Source of the DNA: Wenzhouxiangella sp. XN201
Lineage (GTDB): Bacteria; Pseudomonadota; Gammaproteobacteria; Xanthomonadales; Wenzhouxiangellaceae
Direction: 5' to 3'
NCBI RefSeq assembly: GCF_011008905.1
Contig: NZ_JAAIVI010000017.1
Span: 806,001-870,000, forward strand
Length of the DNA stretch: 64,000 nt
Both the position numbers and the translations under genes were made by a program. Shown here piece by piece: positions 7,733-16,949 of the stretch (its first letter is position 1; every line of letters begins with the position of its first letter). The notes beneath the pieces are model-generated. The model was given only the letters and a program-made list of their open reading frames with translations, ran no database searches and was not told where the DNA came from.

Positions 7733-10531
7733 TCAGCCGGTGCCGGAACGGTTGCGTGCCGTCTCGAGCAGTTTTCGCAGCTCGGTGCGGATGACGTTGT
7801 CGGTGGGCAGGCGCCGGGCGTAGAGCACGTCGGCCGATCCGACCGCCCGTTCGCAGCCTTCGAGGTCGGAGAGGGCGCAGGCCAGCCGGGCTTCCAGGCG
7901 CAGCAGTTGTTCCTCAACGGCCGGTCCCGCCTCCGCTTCGGTCAGGTTTTGGCGAGCCTCCGACATCAGCCTTCGGGACTCTTCAAGACGGCCCTGCTGC
8001 CGCCGCACTTCGGCCAGCCAGGCCCTGCTCAAGCGCTTTTCTTCGGCCGACGGTGCGTCGTCGTCTCCGGATAGCGAGAGTAGATATTCGAGCGTCTCGG
8101 CGGCGACTTCGACTTGCCCCAGTGCCAGTTGGGTGCGGGCCAGGGCCCGAAGCTGGTGCATGTACCGCGGCGAGTCCTCCCCGAACACCTCGCCGATCCG
8201 GGCCGTGACTTCCGTGCGCAGGGCCAGGGCCTGTTCATATCGGCCCATGTGGTGCAGGGCTTCGGCCACGTTGCCCTGGGTCAGCGCCACCGCCGCATGA
8301 TCGTCGCCGTAGAGTTCGGCAAAGACTTTGGCGGATTCGCGCTGCAGATCGAGTGCGGCGGAGTAGCGCCCGCGTGCAAACTCGATGTTGGCCGTGTTCG
8401 AGAGGGCCAGGGCCGTCTGGTGGCTTTGCGTTCCCAGCAGGCGGCGCGAGAGCTCGAGGTGTTCACTCGCGATGTCGGCCGCGCGGTCGTGCTCGCCGAG
8501 TTTGTAGTAGACGATACTCAGCCCGCCGAGCAGGTCCAGCAAGCGCTCGTTGCCTTCCGGATAGAGTTTCCTGAGCCCGTCGATGGCGGTGGCGAGGCGG
8601 TCTTGTGCCTCGTCCAGCCGGCCGGCATAGCGCAGGGCTTCACCCTGAACCCCGAGCAAGGCGAGGTAGAGCCGGTGTTCGCTGCCCAGGGTTTCGCGAA
8701 CCCTGGCTTCGTGCGCCTGGCTCAGTCGCAACACTTCTTCGTGGGCTCCCGACGTGATATGCAACTCGGCGGCCAGCAGGTTGCTCTCGACGCGTTCCTG
8801 TAAAGGATCCTCCGGCGTCAGTGTGGCCAGTGCCTGGCCGATGACCTCGAGTGCCTCCTCGGTTTGTCCGATACTGCCGAGGTGGGTGGCCAGGTGTCTC
8901 AGTGACATTGCATGGCGGCGCCGGTAGGCGGGTCGGTCACGCGTCACTGCGACCGCCTTTCGGAGGGCCTGCTCGACGACAGGGTCGGAAGCGCCCCCCT
9001 GCGATGCGTACAGCCGCATCTGTTCAGTCCGGGCCAGCACTGTGTCGGGATGTTCGGGGCCGAGCGTTTCCAGGTACAGGTCGGCAGCCCGTTCCTGGGT
9101 GTCCTGGGCCGCCTGGTATTCGCCGATCTGCGCCAGCAGGCCGGCCATGGTTTCCGATACCCGGGCGAGGACCAGCGGTTCATCGCCCAGCGCTGCGGGT
9201 GCCTGTTCGGCGGCGCGCAGAAGAACGCGCGTACGCGGCTCCGCCACCGCGTCGGGTGCATCGGGCACCAGGGTGTGCAGTACTTCCTGCAGGTACTCCA
9301 GTGCAGCGGTCTTCTGCCGGGCCTCGCGCATGGCTTCGTCGGCCTGCCACTGGGCGGTGAGAAGGCCCGCGAGCAACACGCCGATCAGGCCAAGAGCCAG
9401 CACGGTGGCGAGCGTGTTGCGGCGCACGAAGCGTCCGATTCGATAGGCGCGCCCGCCATTGCGCGCGCGTACCGGCCGATGGGCTATCCAGTTGCCGAGA
9501 TCCTCGCGCAAGGATTCCGCCGAGCGGTAGCGCAGTTCGGGATTGGCGGCCAGTGCGCGTAGACAGATGGCATCAAGGTCGCGATCGATACGAAAGGTCG
9601 CATTGCGCAAACCTGAGGGTGGCATCGGTTCGATCTGCGCCTCCGGCCCGTATTGCTTTCCGGAACAGGTCACGCGCTGTCCGGTGATCAGCAGGTAGAG
9701 CAGGGCACCGAGGGCGTAGATGTCCTGCATGGTGGTGGCTGCTTCGCCCCTCAGCCGTTCGGGAGCGGCGAATCCGGGTGAACAGTAGACGCGCCGGTCG
9801 GACTCGCCGGCGGCGCGATCGCGCACCATGCGGGCAATGCCGAAATCCACCAGCTGCACCCGGCCGGAGGCCGTGACCAGGATATTGGCCGGCTTGACAT
9901 CACAGTGCACGATCTGGCGCCGATGGGCATAGTCGAGGGCGTCGGCCACCTGGCAGAGCAGACCAATGCGCTGCTCGAGACCGACATCGTGCTCGCTGCA
10001 ATAGTGGTCCAGCGGTTGGCCGTCGACAAACTCCATGACCAGCCAGGTATAACCGTCCTCGGTTACACCGCTGTCGAACAGGTGGGCAATGCCCGGGTGC
10101 TGAAGGCGTGCCAGGATGCGGACTTCTTCGGCCAGACGGTAATGCTCGTCGGAGTCGAGCCCGGCGGTATCGAGCAGTTTGATGGCGACCTTCTTGTCGA
10201 AGCGGCCATCGTTGCGGTAGCCGGCATAAACGGCGCCCATGCCGCCGCGCGAGACCAGTTCCTCGACGCGCCAGGGGCCGAGCTCGCTGCCTTGCCAGTC
10301 ATGCCGGGCTGGTGCCTCCCGGCGCTCTTCGCCCAGCGCCAGCAGGTCCGGAGCGGAATGATCCAGCAGGCTGTCCCGTGCTTCGGTGGCGAGCAGGTGG
10401 CGAAGAACGTTGCGTTCGTCGTCAGAGAGCTCGAGGCGCTCGAGACAGGCCTCATGCCGATCTTGCGGCAGGTCGACCAGGCGGTCGAAGTGTTCGCGTA
10501 TGCGATTCCAAATGGCACTGTCGATATGCAT
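7733..10531 (-). CDS. Membrane-anchored serine/threonine protein kinase with C-terminal TPRs
   Basis: A 932-residue protein. The N-terminal helical segment (1-80) is followed by a Hanks-type kinase (about 84-350): glycine loop SRGGMGAVYAG, Lys118 in VAIKLL, catalytic Asp211 in HCDVKPANIL (a non-RD kinase, with Cys in place of Arg), and DFG at 229-231. One transmembrane helix (about 372-394) leads to many TPR repeats (400-920) with the DDHAAVALTQGNVAEALHHM-like Kinesin-light-chain pattern. Such kinases usually sit beside an ECF sigma factor. Here that gene is at 12588-13127 on the same strand, with two opposite-strand genes between. It presumably phosphorylates or scaffolds a signalling partner. 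Confidence 0.9.
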   Translation of the reverse strand: MHIDSAIWNRIREHFDRLVDLPQDRHEACLERLELSDDERNVLRHLLATEARDSLLDHSAPDLLALGEERREAPARHDWQGSELGPWRVEELVSRGGMGAVYAGYRNDGRFDKKVAIKLLDTAGLDSDEHYRLAEEVRILARLQHPGIAHLFDSGVTEDGYTWLVMEFVDGQPLDHYCSEHDVGLEQRIGLLCQVADALDYAHRRQIVHCDVKPANILVTASGRVQLVDFGIARMVRDRAAGESDRRVYCSPGFAAPERLRGEAATTMQDIYALGALLYLLITGQRVTCSGKQYGPEAQIEPMPPSGLRNATFRIDRDLDAICLRALAANPELRYRSAESLREDLGNWIAHRPVRARNGGRAYRIGRFVRRNTLATVLALGLIGVLLAGLLTAQWQADEAMREARQKTAALEYLQEVLHTLVPDAPDAVAEPRTRVLLRAAEQAPAALGDEPLVLARVSETMAGLLAQIGEYQAAQDTQERAADLYLETLGPEHPDTVLARTEQMRLYASQGGASDPVVEQALRKAVAVTRDRPAYRRRHAMSLRHLATHLGSIGQTEEALEVIGQALATLTPEDPLQERVESNLLAAELHITSGAHEEVLRLSQAHEARVRETLGSEHRLYLALLGVQGEALRYAGRLDEAQDRLATAIDGLRKLYPEGNERLLDLLGGLSIVYYKLGEHDRAADIASEHLELSRRLLGTQSHQTALALSNTANIEFARGRYSAALDLQRESAKVFAELYGDDHAAVALTQGNVAEALHHMGRYEQALALRTEVTARIGEVFGEDSPRYMHQLRALARTQLALGQVEVAAETLEYLLSLSGDDDAPSAEEKRLSRAWLAEVRRQQGRLEESRRLMSEARQNLTEAEAGPAVEEQLLRLEARLACALSDLEGCERAVGSADVLYARRLPTDNVIRTELRKLLETARNRSGTG

Positions 10532-10640
10532 GGATACACTCCGGCGACGCAGCGAAGGTATGTCGTAGCCAACGTATACTGCCCCAGTCCGCGTCGAAAG
10601 TCATTCCAGGGAACTAGTGGCCCATCAGGAGAAGCCGCCC

Positions 10641-11375
10641 ATGGCATTTCGGATCCTTTTCCAGGATCGCTGGCTGTGCGCCATCGGCAAGCCGCCGGGA
10701 ATCATGGTGCATCGAAGCAATATTGGCACCGACCGCGAGTTTGTGTTGCAGAAGCTGCGCGACCAGCTTGGACAGCGAGTCTGGCCGGTGCACAGGCTGG
10801 ACCGGGCCACTTCCGGCGTGCTGTTGTTCGCGCTCGACCCGGAAGCCGCCGGGCGGCTCGGTCAGGCCTTCATGGACCGACGCGTCGACAAGCGCTACCT
10901 GGCCGTGGTGCGTGGCTGGACCGACGAGCGCGGCGAGATCGATCATCCGCTGGCCCGCCATGACAAGGCCGAGCGGCGCGAGGCCCGCACCCGCTATCGG
11001 CGTCTGGCCCACTGCGAGCTGCCGCTTCCGGTCGGCGGTTTCGAGACCGCACGCTATTCGCTGATCGAGGCCACGCCCGAGACCGGCCGGCGCCACCAGA
11101 TCAGGCGCCACTGCAAGCACATCTCACATCATCTGATCGGCGACACCACCTACGGCGACGGCCGCCACAACCGGCTGTTTCGCCAACACCTGCATTGTCA
11201 TCGCATGCTGCTGCATGCCAGCCGGCTCGAACTGGATCACCCGCAGGAAGGCCACAGGCTCGAACTGGCGGCGCCCCTGGACGGTGAGTTCGCCCGCGTC
11301 GTCGAAGTGATCTTCGGCTGGACGGAGGCGGGGCCAGGAGTCAGAATTCAGGGAACGGAATGCAACACCGATTGA
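10641..11375 (+). CDS. truC: tRNA pseudouridine(65) synthase TruC
   Basis: A RluA-family pseudouridine synthase of 244 residues. The N-terminus (FRILFQDRWLCAIGKPPGIMVHRS) and the catalytic motif HRLDRATSGVLLFAL, with the nucleophilic Asp after HRL, match TruC rather than the larger RluA-D proteins, and no S4 domain is present. EATPETGRRHQIRRHCKHI is the conserved second motif. The ATG at 10641 is preceded by AGGAGAAG at 10627, so I prefer it to an in-frame GTG at 10617. It modifies U65 of certain tRNAs. It is divergent from the kinase gene. Confidence 0.88.
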   Translation: MAFRILFQDRWLCAIGKPPGIMVHRSNIGTDREFVLQKLRDQLGQRVWPVHRLDRATSGVLLFALDPEAAGRLGQAFMDRRVDKRYLAVVRGWTDERGEIDHPLARHDKAERREARTRYRRLAHCELPLPVGGFETARYSLIEATPETGRRHQIRRHCKHISHHLIGDTTYGDGRHNRLFRQHLHCHRMLLHASRLELDHPQEGHRLELAAPLDGEFARVVEVIFGWTEAGPGVRIQGTECNTD

Positions 11376-11418
11376 CGCCTGCGATAGACTTTGCCTGACC
11401 CCTAAACCGAGCCCAGCC

Positions 11419-12543
11419 ATGTACATCCACTCCAGTTTCGACAGCGGCAACATCGAGGTGCTCGAGGCCGACAGTCCCGACGGCATTCGCCTCAAGATTC
11501 GACCTGACGCCGGCGGGGAACACATGCAGTGGTTCTATTACCAGCTCTCTGGCGCGCGCGATGTCCATTGCACGATGACCATCGAGAATGCCGGGGATGT
11601 GTCCTATGTCGACGGTTTCGACAACTATCAGGCAGTCGCAAGTACCGATCGGCTGCACTGGTTTCGCGTACCCACCGAGTTTGACGGCAAGCACCTGACC
11701 ATCCGCCACAAACCGTCGAGTGACAGCATCTACTACGCCTATTTCGCGCCGTATCCGCAGTACGAGCACGATCAGTTGATCGTCTCGGCGCTGGTCGACG
11801 AGCGGGTGCGCGCCGAGGTGTTGTGCAGCACACCCGACGGCCGGCCGCATACCCTGCTGCGCATCGGCGAGCCCGATACAGGGCGCAAGCAGATCTGGGT
11901 CATTGCGCGCCAGCATCCCGGCGAGACCATGGCCGAGTGGTGGGTGGAGGGCTTTCTCGAGCGCCTGCTCGATCGCGAAGACCCGGTTTCGGTCCATTTA
12001 CTGGAACAGGCGGTGATCTACCTGGTGCCCTGCATGTGCCTGGACGGTGCGGTGCGCGGTCACCTGCGCTGCAATGCCCGCGGGCGCAATCTCAATCGTG
12101 AATGGGCCGATCCTTCGCGGGAAGACTCGCCCGAGGTTTACTACACCCGCGAAAGAATGGAAGCCACGGGGGTGGACCTGGCCTTCGATGTCCACGGCGA
12201 CGAAGCCCTGCCGTACAACTTCATCGCCGGCGCCGAGGGGACGCCGTCGTGGAACGAGCGCAAGCAGCACCAACTCGACACCTTCAAGCACCTGCTGGCC
12301 GGGATCAGCCCCGATTTCCAGATCGAGCATGGATACGAGCTCGATTCTCCCAACAGTTCGGACCTCAAGAAGAACACCGACTGGATGGCCGAGACCTTTG
12401 ACTGCCTGGCGATGACGCTCGAAATGCCGTTCAAGGACAATGCCGACTCACCCATGCCGGCCATCGGCTGGTCGCCGGATCGTTGCAAGCACCTCGGCGC
12501 TGCCTGCGTTGATGCCTTCTGGCGCATCCTGCCGGAACTCTGA
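11419..12543 (+). CDS. M14 family zinc carboxypeptidase, cytosolic carboxypeptidase-like
   Basis: This 374-residue protein has no signal peptide. It combines an N-terminal beta-sandwich domain (1-115) with an M14 carboxypeptidase domain, the architecture of cytosolic carboxypeptidases (CCP/deglutamylase branch). The zinc ligands are His166 and Glu169 (RQHPGETMAEWW) and His259 (DVHGDEALP). NLNREW carries the substrate-binding Asn/Arg, and Glu335 (MTLEMPF) is the expected general base. CCP relatives in eukaryotes remove Glu from protein tails, but the bacterial substrates are unknown. It follows truC by 43 bases and converges on the ECF sigma gene. Confidence 0.88.
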   Translation: MYIHSSFDSGNIEVLEADSPDGIRLKIRPDAGGEHMQWFYYQLSGARDVHCTMTIENAGDVSYVDGFDNYQAVASTDRLHWFRVPTEFDGKHLTIRHKPSSDSIYYAYFAPYPQYEHDQLIVSALVDERVRAEVLCSTPDGRPHTLLRIGEPDTGRKQIWVIARQHPGETMAEWWVEGFLERLLDREDPVSVHLLEQAVIYLVPCMCLDGAVRGHLRCNARGRNLNREWADPSREDSPEVYYTRERMEATGVDLAFDVHGDEALPYNFIAGAEGTPSWNERKQHQLDTFKHLLAGISPDFQIEHGYELDSPNSSDLKKNTDWMAETFDCLAMTLEMPFKDNADSPMPAIGWSPDRCKHLGAACVDAFWRILPEL

Positions 12544-12587
12544 TCCGACTCGGGACGTGTCCGGCCTGGCCCTCGTGAAAGCGTTCC

Positions 12588-13127
12588 TTAATCGCTCTCC
12601 AGGCTGGATGCCAGGAGGGCTTTTGCTCGCTTCCAGTCGCGCGCGGCGGTTCGCGCCGATATGCTGAGCACATCCGCGGCGTCCTCGTTGGACAGGCCGG
12701 TGAAGAAGCGCAACTCGACCAGACGACACAGGCGCGGATCCAGACCGTCGAGTTCGTTCATGGCCTCGTCGATGTCGATGATCCGTCCGATGTCGGTCAC
12801 GGTTGCTGCATCATCCTCGCCGAGTTCCACCCGCACGGCGTCGCCGCCGCGCTTGCGAGCCAGCCGATAGCGCGCGTAGTCGACGACCATGCGTCGCATG
12901 GCCACCGCAGCCACGCCCAGGAAATGCCGCCGATCGCGAAAGTCGCTGTCTCCGGCCGCCAGTCGCAGCCAGGCTTCGTGCACCAGTGCGGTGGTGTTGA
13001 GCGTGGCCGAAGGTATGAGCTGGCGTTCACGCCGGGCGATGCGCCGGAGTTCCTGATAGAGATGCTCCAGGCGTTGGCGATCGGCAGGGTGGAAGCTGTC
13101 TGCGGGGTCAGGGTTGTGCTCGTTCAT
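12588..13127 (-). CDS. ECF subfamily RNA polymerase sigma factor
   Basis: A 179-residue sigma-70-type factor containing only regions 2 and 4. LYQELRRIARRERQLIPSAT and TTALVHEAWLRL mark the ECF subfamily usually found next to TPR-containing serine/threonine kinases. RRHFLGVAAVAMRRMVVDYAR is region 2, and FTGLSNEDAADVLSISARTAARDWKRAK is the region 4 helix-turn-helix. No anti-sigma gene adjoins it. The likely partner is the kinase at 7733-10531, read in the same direction but 2 kb downstream. The start at 13127 lies 47 bases from the preceding 2OG oxygenase stop. Confidence 0.88.
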   Translation of the reverse strand: MNEHNPDPADSFHPADRQRLEHLYQELRRIARRERQLIPSATLNTTALVHEAWLRLAAGDSDFRDRRHFLGVAAVAMRRMVVDYARYRLARKRGGDAVRVELGEDDAATVTDIGRIIDIDEAMNELDGLDPRLCRLVELRFFTGLSNEDAADVLSISARTAARDWKRAKALLASSLESD

Positions 13128-13174
13128 CCGTGTCGCTCGTCAAGGCCGCCCTGTGCTTTTCGACACGCAGTGTC

Positions 13175-13837
13175 TCATGCCGACTGAAACCAGAAATTCG
13201 AGGCCACGGTAATCCGTTCGCTGCTGCCGTAATAGGGCGCCACCTCGTGCATCAAATGCGACGGAAACACGATCAGCTGGCCCGGCTCCAGCCGATAGTT
13301 GATCGAGCCGTGCCCGTAGGGTCGGCGCAGGTGCATGTTGCCGGGGTCGAGATACATGCTCGCTGCCGGCCGTGCATCGAGGAAGCGCAGCACACCGTTG
13401 TCGGGGTTCAGGGCGCCCTCGTCATCGCCGGACGTGACGCAGTAGACGCTTGACCAGGCCGCCATGGGGTGGTTGTGGACCGAGGCATAGCCGCCGCTTC
13501 GTGTGATGTGAAACCAGCTGTGATTGGATACACGCAGCCGCCGCATCTGATCCTCGCTGTACCCGTTGAGCTCCTGAACCACACGCACGACGCTGCCGAC
13601 CACGAAGCGTTTCAACGCCTGGACGCATTCATCCGGCCAGGCGAAGAGGCTGAACTCCGACTCGAAGACATTGTGCTTGAGCGTGGGGGTCGGCGGATCG
13701 GGCTCGATCTCCGGGCCTTCACGTTCCAGAAACAGGATCTTCAGGGCACGATTGAGCGGCTCCGGATCGGGATGTCGCGTTTCCACCAGGGGTGCGGCGA
13801 ATGCGGGCGTGACGTTGAGCGGGCTTTTCTGGGTCAT
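13175..13837 (-). CDS. Putative 2OG-Fe(II) oxygenase
   Basis: A 220-residue double-stranded beta-helix protein of the uncharacterised 2OG-Fe(II) oxygenase family. VHNHPMAAWSSVYCV contains the proximal histidines (121 and 123), FPSHLMHEVAPYYGSSERITVASNFWF contributes the distal His197 and the oxoglutarate-binding Arg208, and the protein ends with the family-typical NFWF. The substrate is unknown. It follows a TonB-dependent receptor on the same strand, separated by a strong terminator hairpin. In related genomes such receptors and oxygenases often travel together, perhaps for modification of an imported compound (inference). Confidence 0.82.
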   Translation of the reverse strand: MTQKSPLNVTPAFAAPLVETRHPDPEPLNRALKILFLEREGPEIEPDPPTPTLKHNVFESEFSLFAWPDECVQALKRFVVGSVVRVVQELNGYSEDQMRRLRVSNHSWFHITRSGGYASVHNHPMAAWSSVYCVTSGDDEGALNPDNGVLRFLDARPAASMYLDPGNMHLRRPYGHGSINYRLEPGQLIVFPSHLMHEVAPYYGSSERITVASNFWFQSA

Positions 13838-13853
13838 ACCGGTAACTCAATGG

Positions 13854-13884
13854 AAAAGGCCCGCGAGCGAGTCGCTCGCGGGCC
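13854..13884 (-). terminator. Rho-independent terminator after the TonB receptor gene
   Basis: GGCCCGCGAGCG (13858-13869) and CGCTCGCGGGCC (13873-13884) are perfect 12-bp inverted arms with a 3-base loop. On the minus strand TTTT (13854-13857) follows. It lies 26 bases past the receptor stop and only 17 bases before the oxygenase start, so it may attenuate rather than fully isolate the oxygenase gene. Confidence 0.8.
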
Positions 13885-13909
13885 ACGCGCCTCCAACTGA
13901 TCGTGCGTG

Positions 13910-16807
13910 TCAGAAATCGAAGTTGACGCGGGCATAGTAGAACTGCCCGGGAATCCGATGCTGACTGGCATCGAAGCTGTTGGCAAAGGCCGACATCGAA
14001 ACCGGCGGATCCTCATCGAAGACGTTGTCCACACCGATGGTGAACTTGCTGTCCGCGAAGTCCCAGTCGTCAAAGAAGTAGGACAGCTGGAAGTCGTTGT
14101 AGACCACCGAATCCAGTTTGTTGGTCGGATTGACCGGGTCGGGGTTGGAGCACAGCCCCAGTTCTACGAAGCTGGGCGACAGACCATCGTTGCAGCCTTC
14201 GGTGTAACTGTGGATGTACTGGACATTCCAGACCGCTTCCCAGTCACCCAGGCCCCAGATCAGGTCGAGGTTGCTGCGCCACTTCGGGAAACTGCGATCA
14301 GGCTGGCCGGGCAGCATCGTTCCGAGCAGGTCGCGGACTTCCTCCGGAGCGTCGGGATCGGAGAAATCGGGCACCGACTCTTCGAACTTCGACGTATAGG
14401 TACCGCGCCAGATCGTGCGCAGATTGCCCCAGGACTGTTCGCCGAAGCGGTAGTCGATGGACCAGTCCACGCCGGCCGTTTCCGTGCCGCCGATATTGAC
14501 CTGGGTGTCGAGCAGGCTTGAGACCTCGCCCGAGGACGAACGCTCGACCAGGTTGCACAGCCGCAACGAGAAGGCGCAGGCATCGAGAATGCTCTGGGCG
14601 CCGATCGAGGATATGGAGTTATCCAGCTCGATGTTGTAGTAGTCGATCGCCACGTTCAGGCCTGGAACGGCTTCCGGCGTCCACACGGTACCGACGGTGA
14701 ACGACTCGGAGGTTTCGGGCTCGAGGTCGGGGTTGCCGCCGGTGGTGATCCGGATCTGCGTGTTGATCTGCTCGTAGCTGCCGTCGGCCGGTACGCCCTG
14801 GCTGATGCAATTGTCGATCACTTCCTGGGAAACACCGGTGTCGAGGAAGTTCGAGCAGGGATCGGCCAGCTCGGGATCGGCCACGCCCTGTCCACCGAAC
14901 AGTTCCTGCACGCCCGGGGCCCGGAAGCCTTCGGCATAGCTCGCCCGGACCAGCATGTCCTGATAGGGGCGCCAGCGCACCCCGAGGCGGCTGGTGGTTT
15001 CGGTGCCGAACTGCTCGAAGTCGGATGCGCGCACGGAGGCGTCGAGCTCGAGCAGATCCGCGCCCGGCACGTCGGCCAGCAGCGGAACGTTGACCTCGGC
15101 ATACCAGGCCTCGAGGTTGAGGCGGCCGGAAGTCGGCGCGCGCTGGCCGCCGCTGACGCTGGATGCGCCGGAACCAGCCTGGGCCAGCGGATCCGGGGTG
15201 TCGGCCGCGAACTCACGGCGTTTTTCGAAGCCGGCGGCAAAGGCCAGCGGCCCGGCGGGCAGGTCGAACAACTCGCCGCCGATGTTGGCCAGCCAATTGG
15301 CCATCTTCTGCTCGTTCTGTTCCAGCGCCGTGTAGGTCACGTAGTCGACCATCTCGGGGGTGATCGACCCGCCGCTGCCGGGAGCGTTGCCGGTGCCCTG
15401 CTGGCCGCCGAAGATATTGAACGGCACGCAGGATCCGGTGCACTGGTCGATCGGTCCCAGCGCCCGCGCCAGGCGGTCGTGGTTGAGCAGGTTCTCGATG
15501 TTGGCATTGCGCTCCGAGCGCGAGAAGGTGTAGGACACATCCCAGTCGAATAGCCGGTCAGCGATCTCGAAGTTGCCTTCAAATCCGCCGGTCCAGCGCC
15601 AGGTATCGACCTTGCCGTTGTAGTTGCGCGTGCCGGCTTCGACGAAGCGTCGGCCAATCAGGATCAGGTTATCGCGTGCGTCGAGGTCGAAACCGAAGGG
15701 GTTGTAGGGGTTGTCGGCCGATACGCCCACGTCCAGGGGCAGGATCCCGGCCGAACCCATAAAGATTGGCACCGGCGCCTGCAGCTGGGTTGATTCGCGG
15801 CGATTGTAGAAGGCCTCGGTGAAGAAGCGGACTTCCGGCGAGAACTCGTGTGTGGCCTGGATATAGGCCGAGGTCTGCTCGAGCGGAATCTGCAGGTAGT
15901 TGTCCGGGGCGAAGTTGAAACGGTCCGCAGTGCCGTCAAAGGTTCGAAAATCGCCCAGGCTTGGCATGCCGGTCCCCGGGTCGCGCGTGAGATCAACGGT
16001 TTCGCCCGTTTCCGGATTGGTGAAAACAAAACGACCTTCGGGGGTGGCGGACGAGCCGCGGCTGATGGCGCCACCGAAGGTGTCTGCACCGAACTGTGGC
16101 ACTCGCGAAATCTTGCGGTCGGCCGCCATGATTTCCTTCTGCTTGGTGTAGCTGAGGTTCAGCAGCAGGTTGCTGTTGTCATCGCCGCGGCCGATGGTGA
16201 AGCTGTAGGCCTCTTCCTCGCCGTCGCTTTCGCTGGTCTGGCCGTACTGCGCACTGGCCGAAGTGCCGGTGAAATTCTTGCGCGTGATGACATTGATGAC
16301 GCCGGCGATGGCATCCGAGCCGTAGACCGAGGAGGCGCCGCCGGTGAGGATCTCGATACGCTCGATCGCGGCCGTCGGGATCGTACTCAGGTCCGCGGCA
16401 TTGGCCACCCCGGCCTGGGTGGTTGCCTTGACCCAACGACGGCCGTTGACCATGACCAGGGTTCGCTCCGGCCCGAGGTTTCGGAGGGAGACGCGTTCAC
16501 CGCCGTCCCCGCCCTGATCCGGCGCGTTGAAGGCTGTATTGAGCGCCGAGCCGGAAGCCGAAAACTCCTGCAACAGATCGCTTAGCCGCGTATGGCCGGT
16601 TCTCTCGATGGCCTCGCGGTCGATCACGGCGACCGGTGCGGGACCTTCCAGGTCATCGCGCCTGATGCGCGTACCGGTGACCTGCACCCGATCGAGGTCG
16701 GTCGATTCCGGTTCTTCCTGGGCGTGCGCGTTGCCGGCGATCATCGCCGGAAGCGCCGTTGCGAAAGCCACCGCAAACGCGGTGAGTCTAGGCTGATATT
16801 GCTTCAT
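13910..16807 (-). CDS. TonB-dependent receptor
   Basis: A 965-residue outer-membrane receptor for active uptake of a large or scarce substrate. It has a signal peptide (about 1-29, ending AGNAHA), a TonB box (LDRVQVTGTRI), a plug domain with LRNLGPERTLVMVNGRRW and IERIEILTGGASSVYGSDAI, then a 22-strand-type barrel ending in FYYARVNFDF with the expected C-terminal Phe. The GGASSVYGSDAIAGVINVI plug motif is shared with the large xanthomonad receptor group linked to carbohydrate or peptide uptake, but the ligand cannot be read from sequence. AGGGAGA 10 bases before the ATG is the ribosome site. Confidence 0.93.
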   Translation of the reverse strand: MKQYQPRLTAFAVAFATALPAMIAGNAHAQEEPESTDLDRVQVTGTRIRRDDLEGPAPVAVIDREAIERTGHTRLSDLLQEFSASGSALNTAFNAPDQGGDGGERVSLRNLGPERTLVMVNGRRWVKATTQAGVANAADLSTIPTAAIERIEILTGGASSVYGSDAIAGVINVITRKNFTGTSASAQYGQTSESDGEEEAYSFTIGRGDDNSNLLLNLSYTKQKEIMAADRKISRVPQFGADTFGGAISRGSSATPEGRFVFTNPETGETVDLTRDPGTGMPSLGDFRTFDGTADRFNFAPDNYLQIPLEQTSAYIQATHEFSPEVRFFTEAFYNRRESTQLQAPVPIFMGSAGILPLDVGVSADNPYNPFGFDLDARDNLILIGRRFVEAGTRNYNGKVDTWRWTGGFEGNFEIADRLFDWDVSYTFSRSERNANIENLLNHDRLARALGPIDQCTGSCVPFNIFGGQQGTGNAPGSGGSITPEMVDYVTYTALEQNEQKMANWLANIGGELFDLPAGPLAFAAGFEKRREFAADTPDPLAQAGSGASSVSGGQRAPTSGRLNLEAWYAEVNVPLLADVPGADLLELDASVRASDFEQFGTETTSRLGVRWRPYQDMLVRASYAEGFRAPGVQELFGGQGVADPELADPCSNFLDTGVSQEVIDNCISQGVPADGSYEQINTQIRITTGGNPDLEPETSESFTVGTVWTPEAVPGLNVAIDYYNIELDNSISSIGAQSILDACAFSLRLCNLVERSSSGEVSSLLDTQVNIGGTETAGVDWSIDYRFGEQSWGNLRTIWRGTYTSKFEESVPDFSDPDAPEEVRDLLGTMLPGQPDRSFPKWRSNLDLIWGLGDWEAVWNVQYIHSYTEGCNDGLSPSFVELGLCSNPDPVNPTNKLDSVVYNDFQLSYFFDDWDFADSKFTIGVDNVFDEDPPVSMSAFANSFDASQHRIPGQFYYARVNFDF

Positions 16808-16949
16808 GGATTACGGTCTCCCTGATGCTTCTGTGAATGGCAGTCATCCCCCTCTCTTCACAAAAATGTCACATATGACCGGGTGATTGCAAGCTCACCG
16901 AGGCAATTCGTGAGCCAGGTACGGTCCGACTCAGGGGGGCAGGAGGTTT

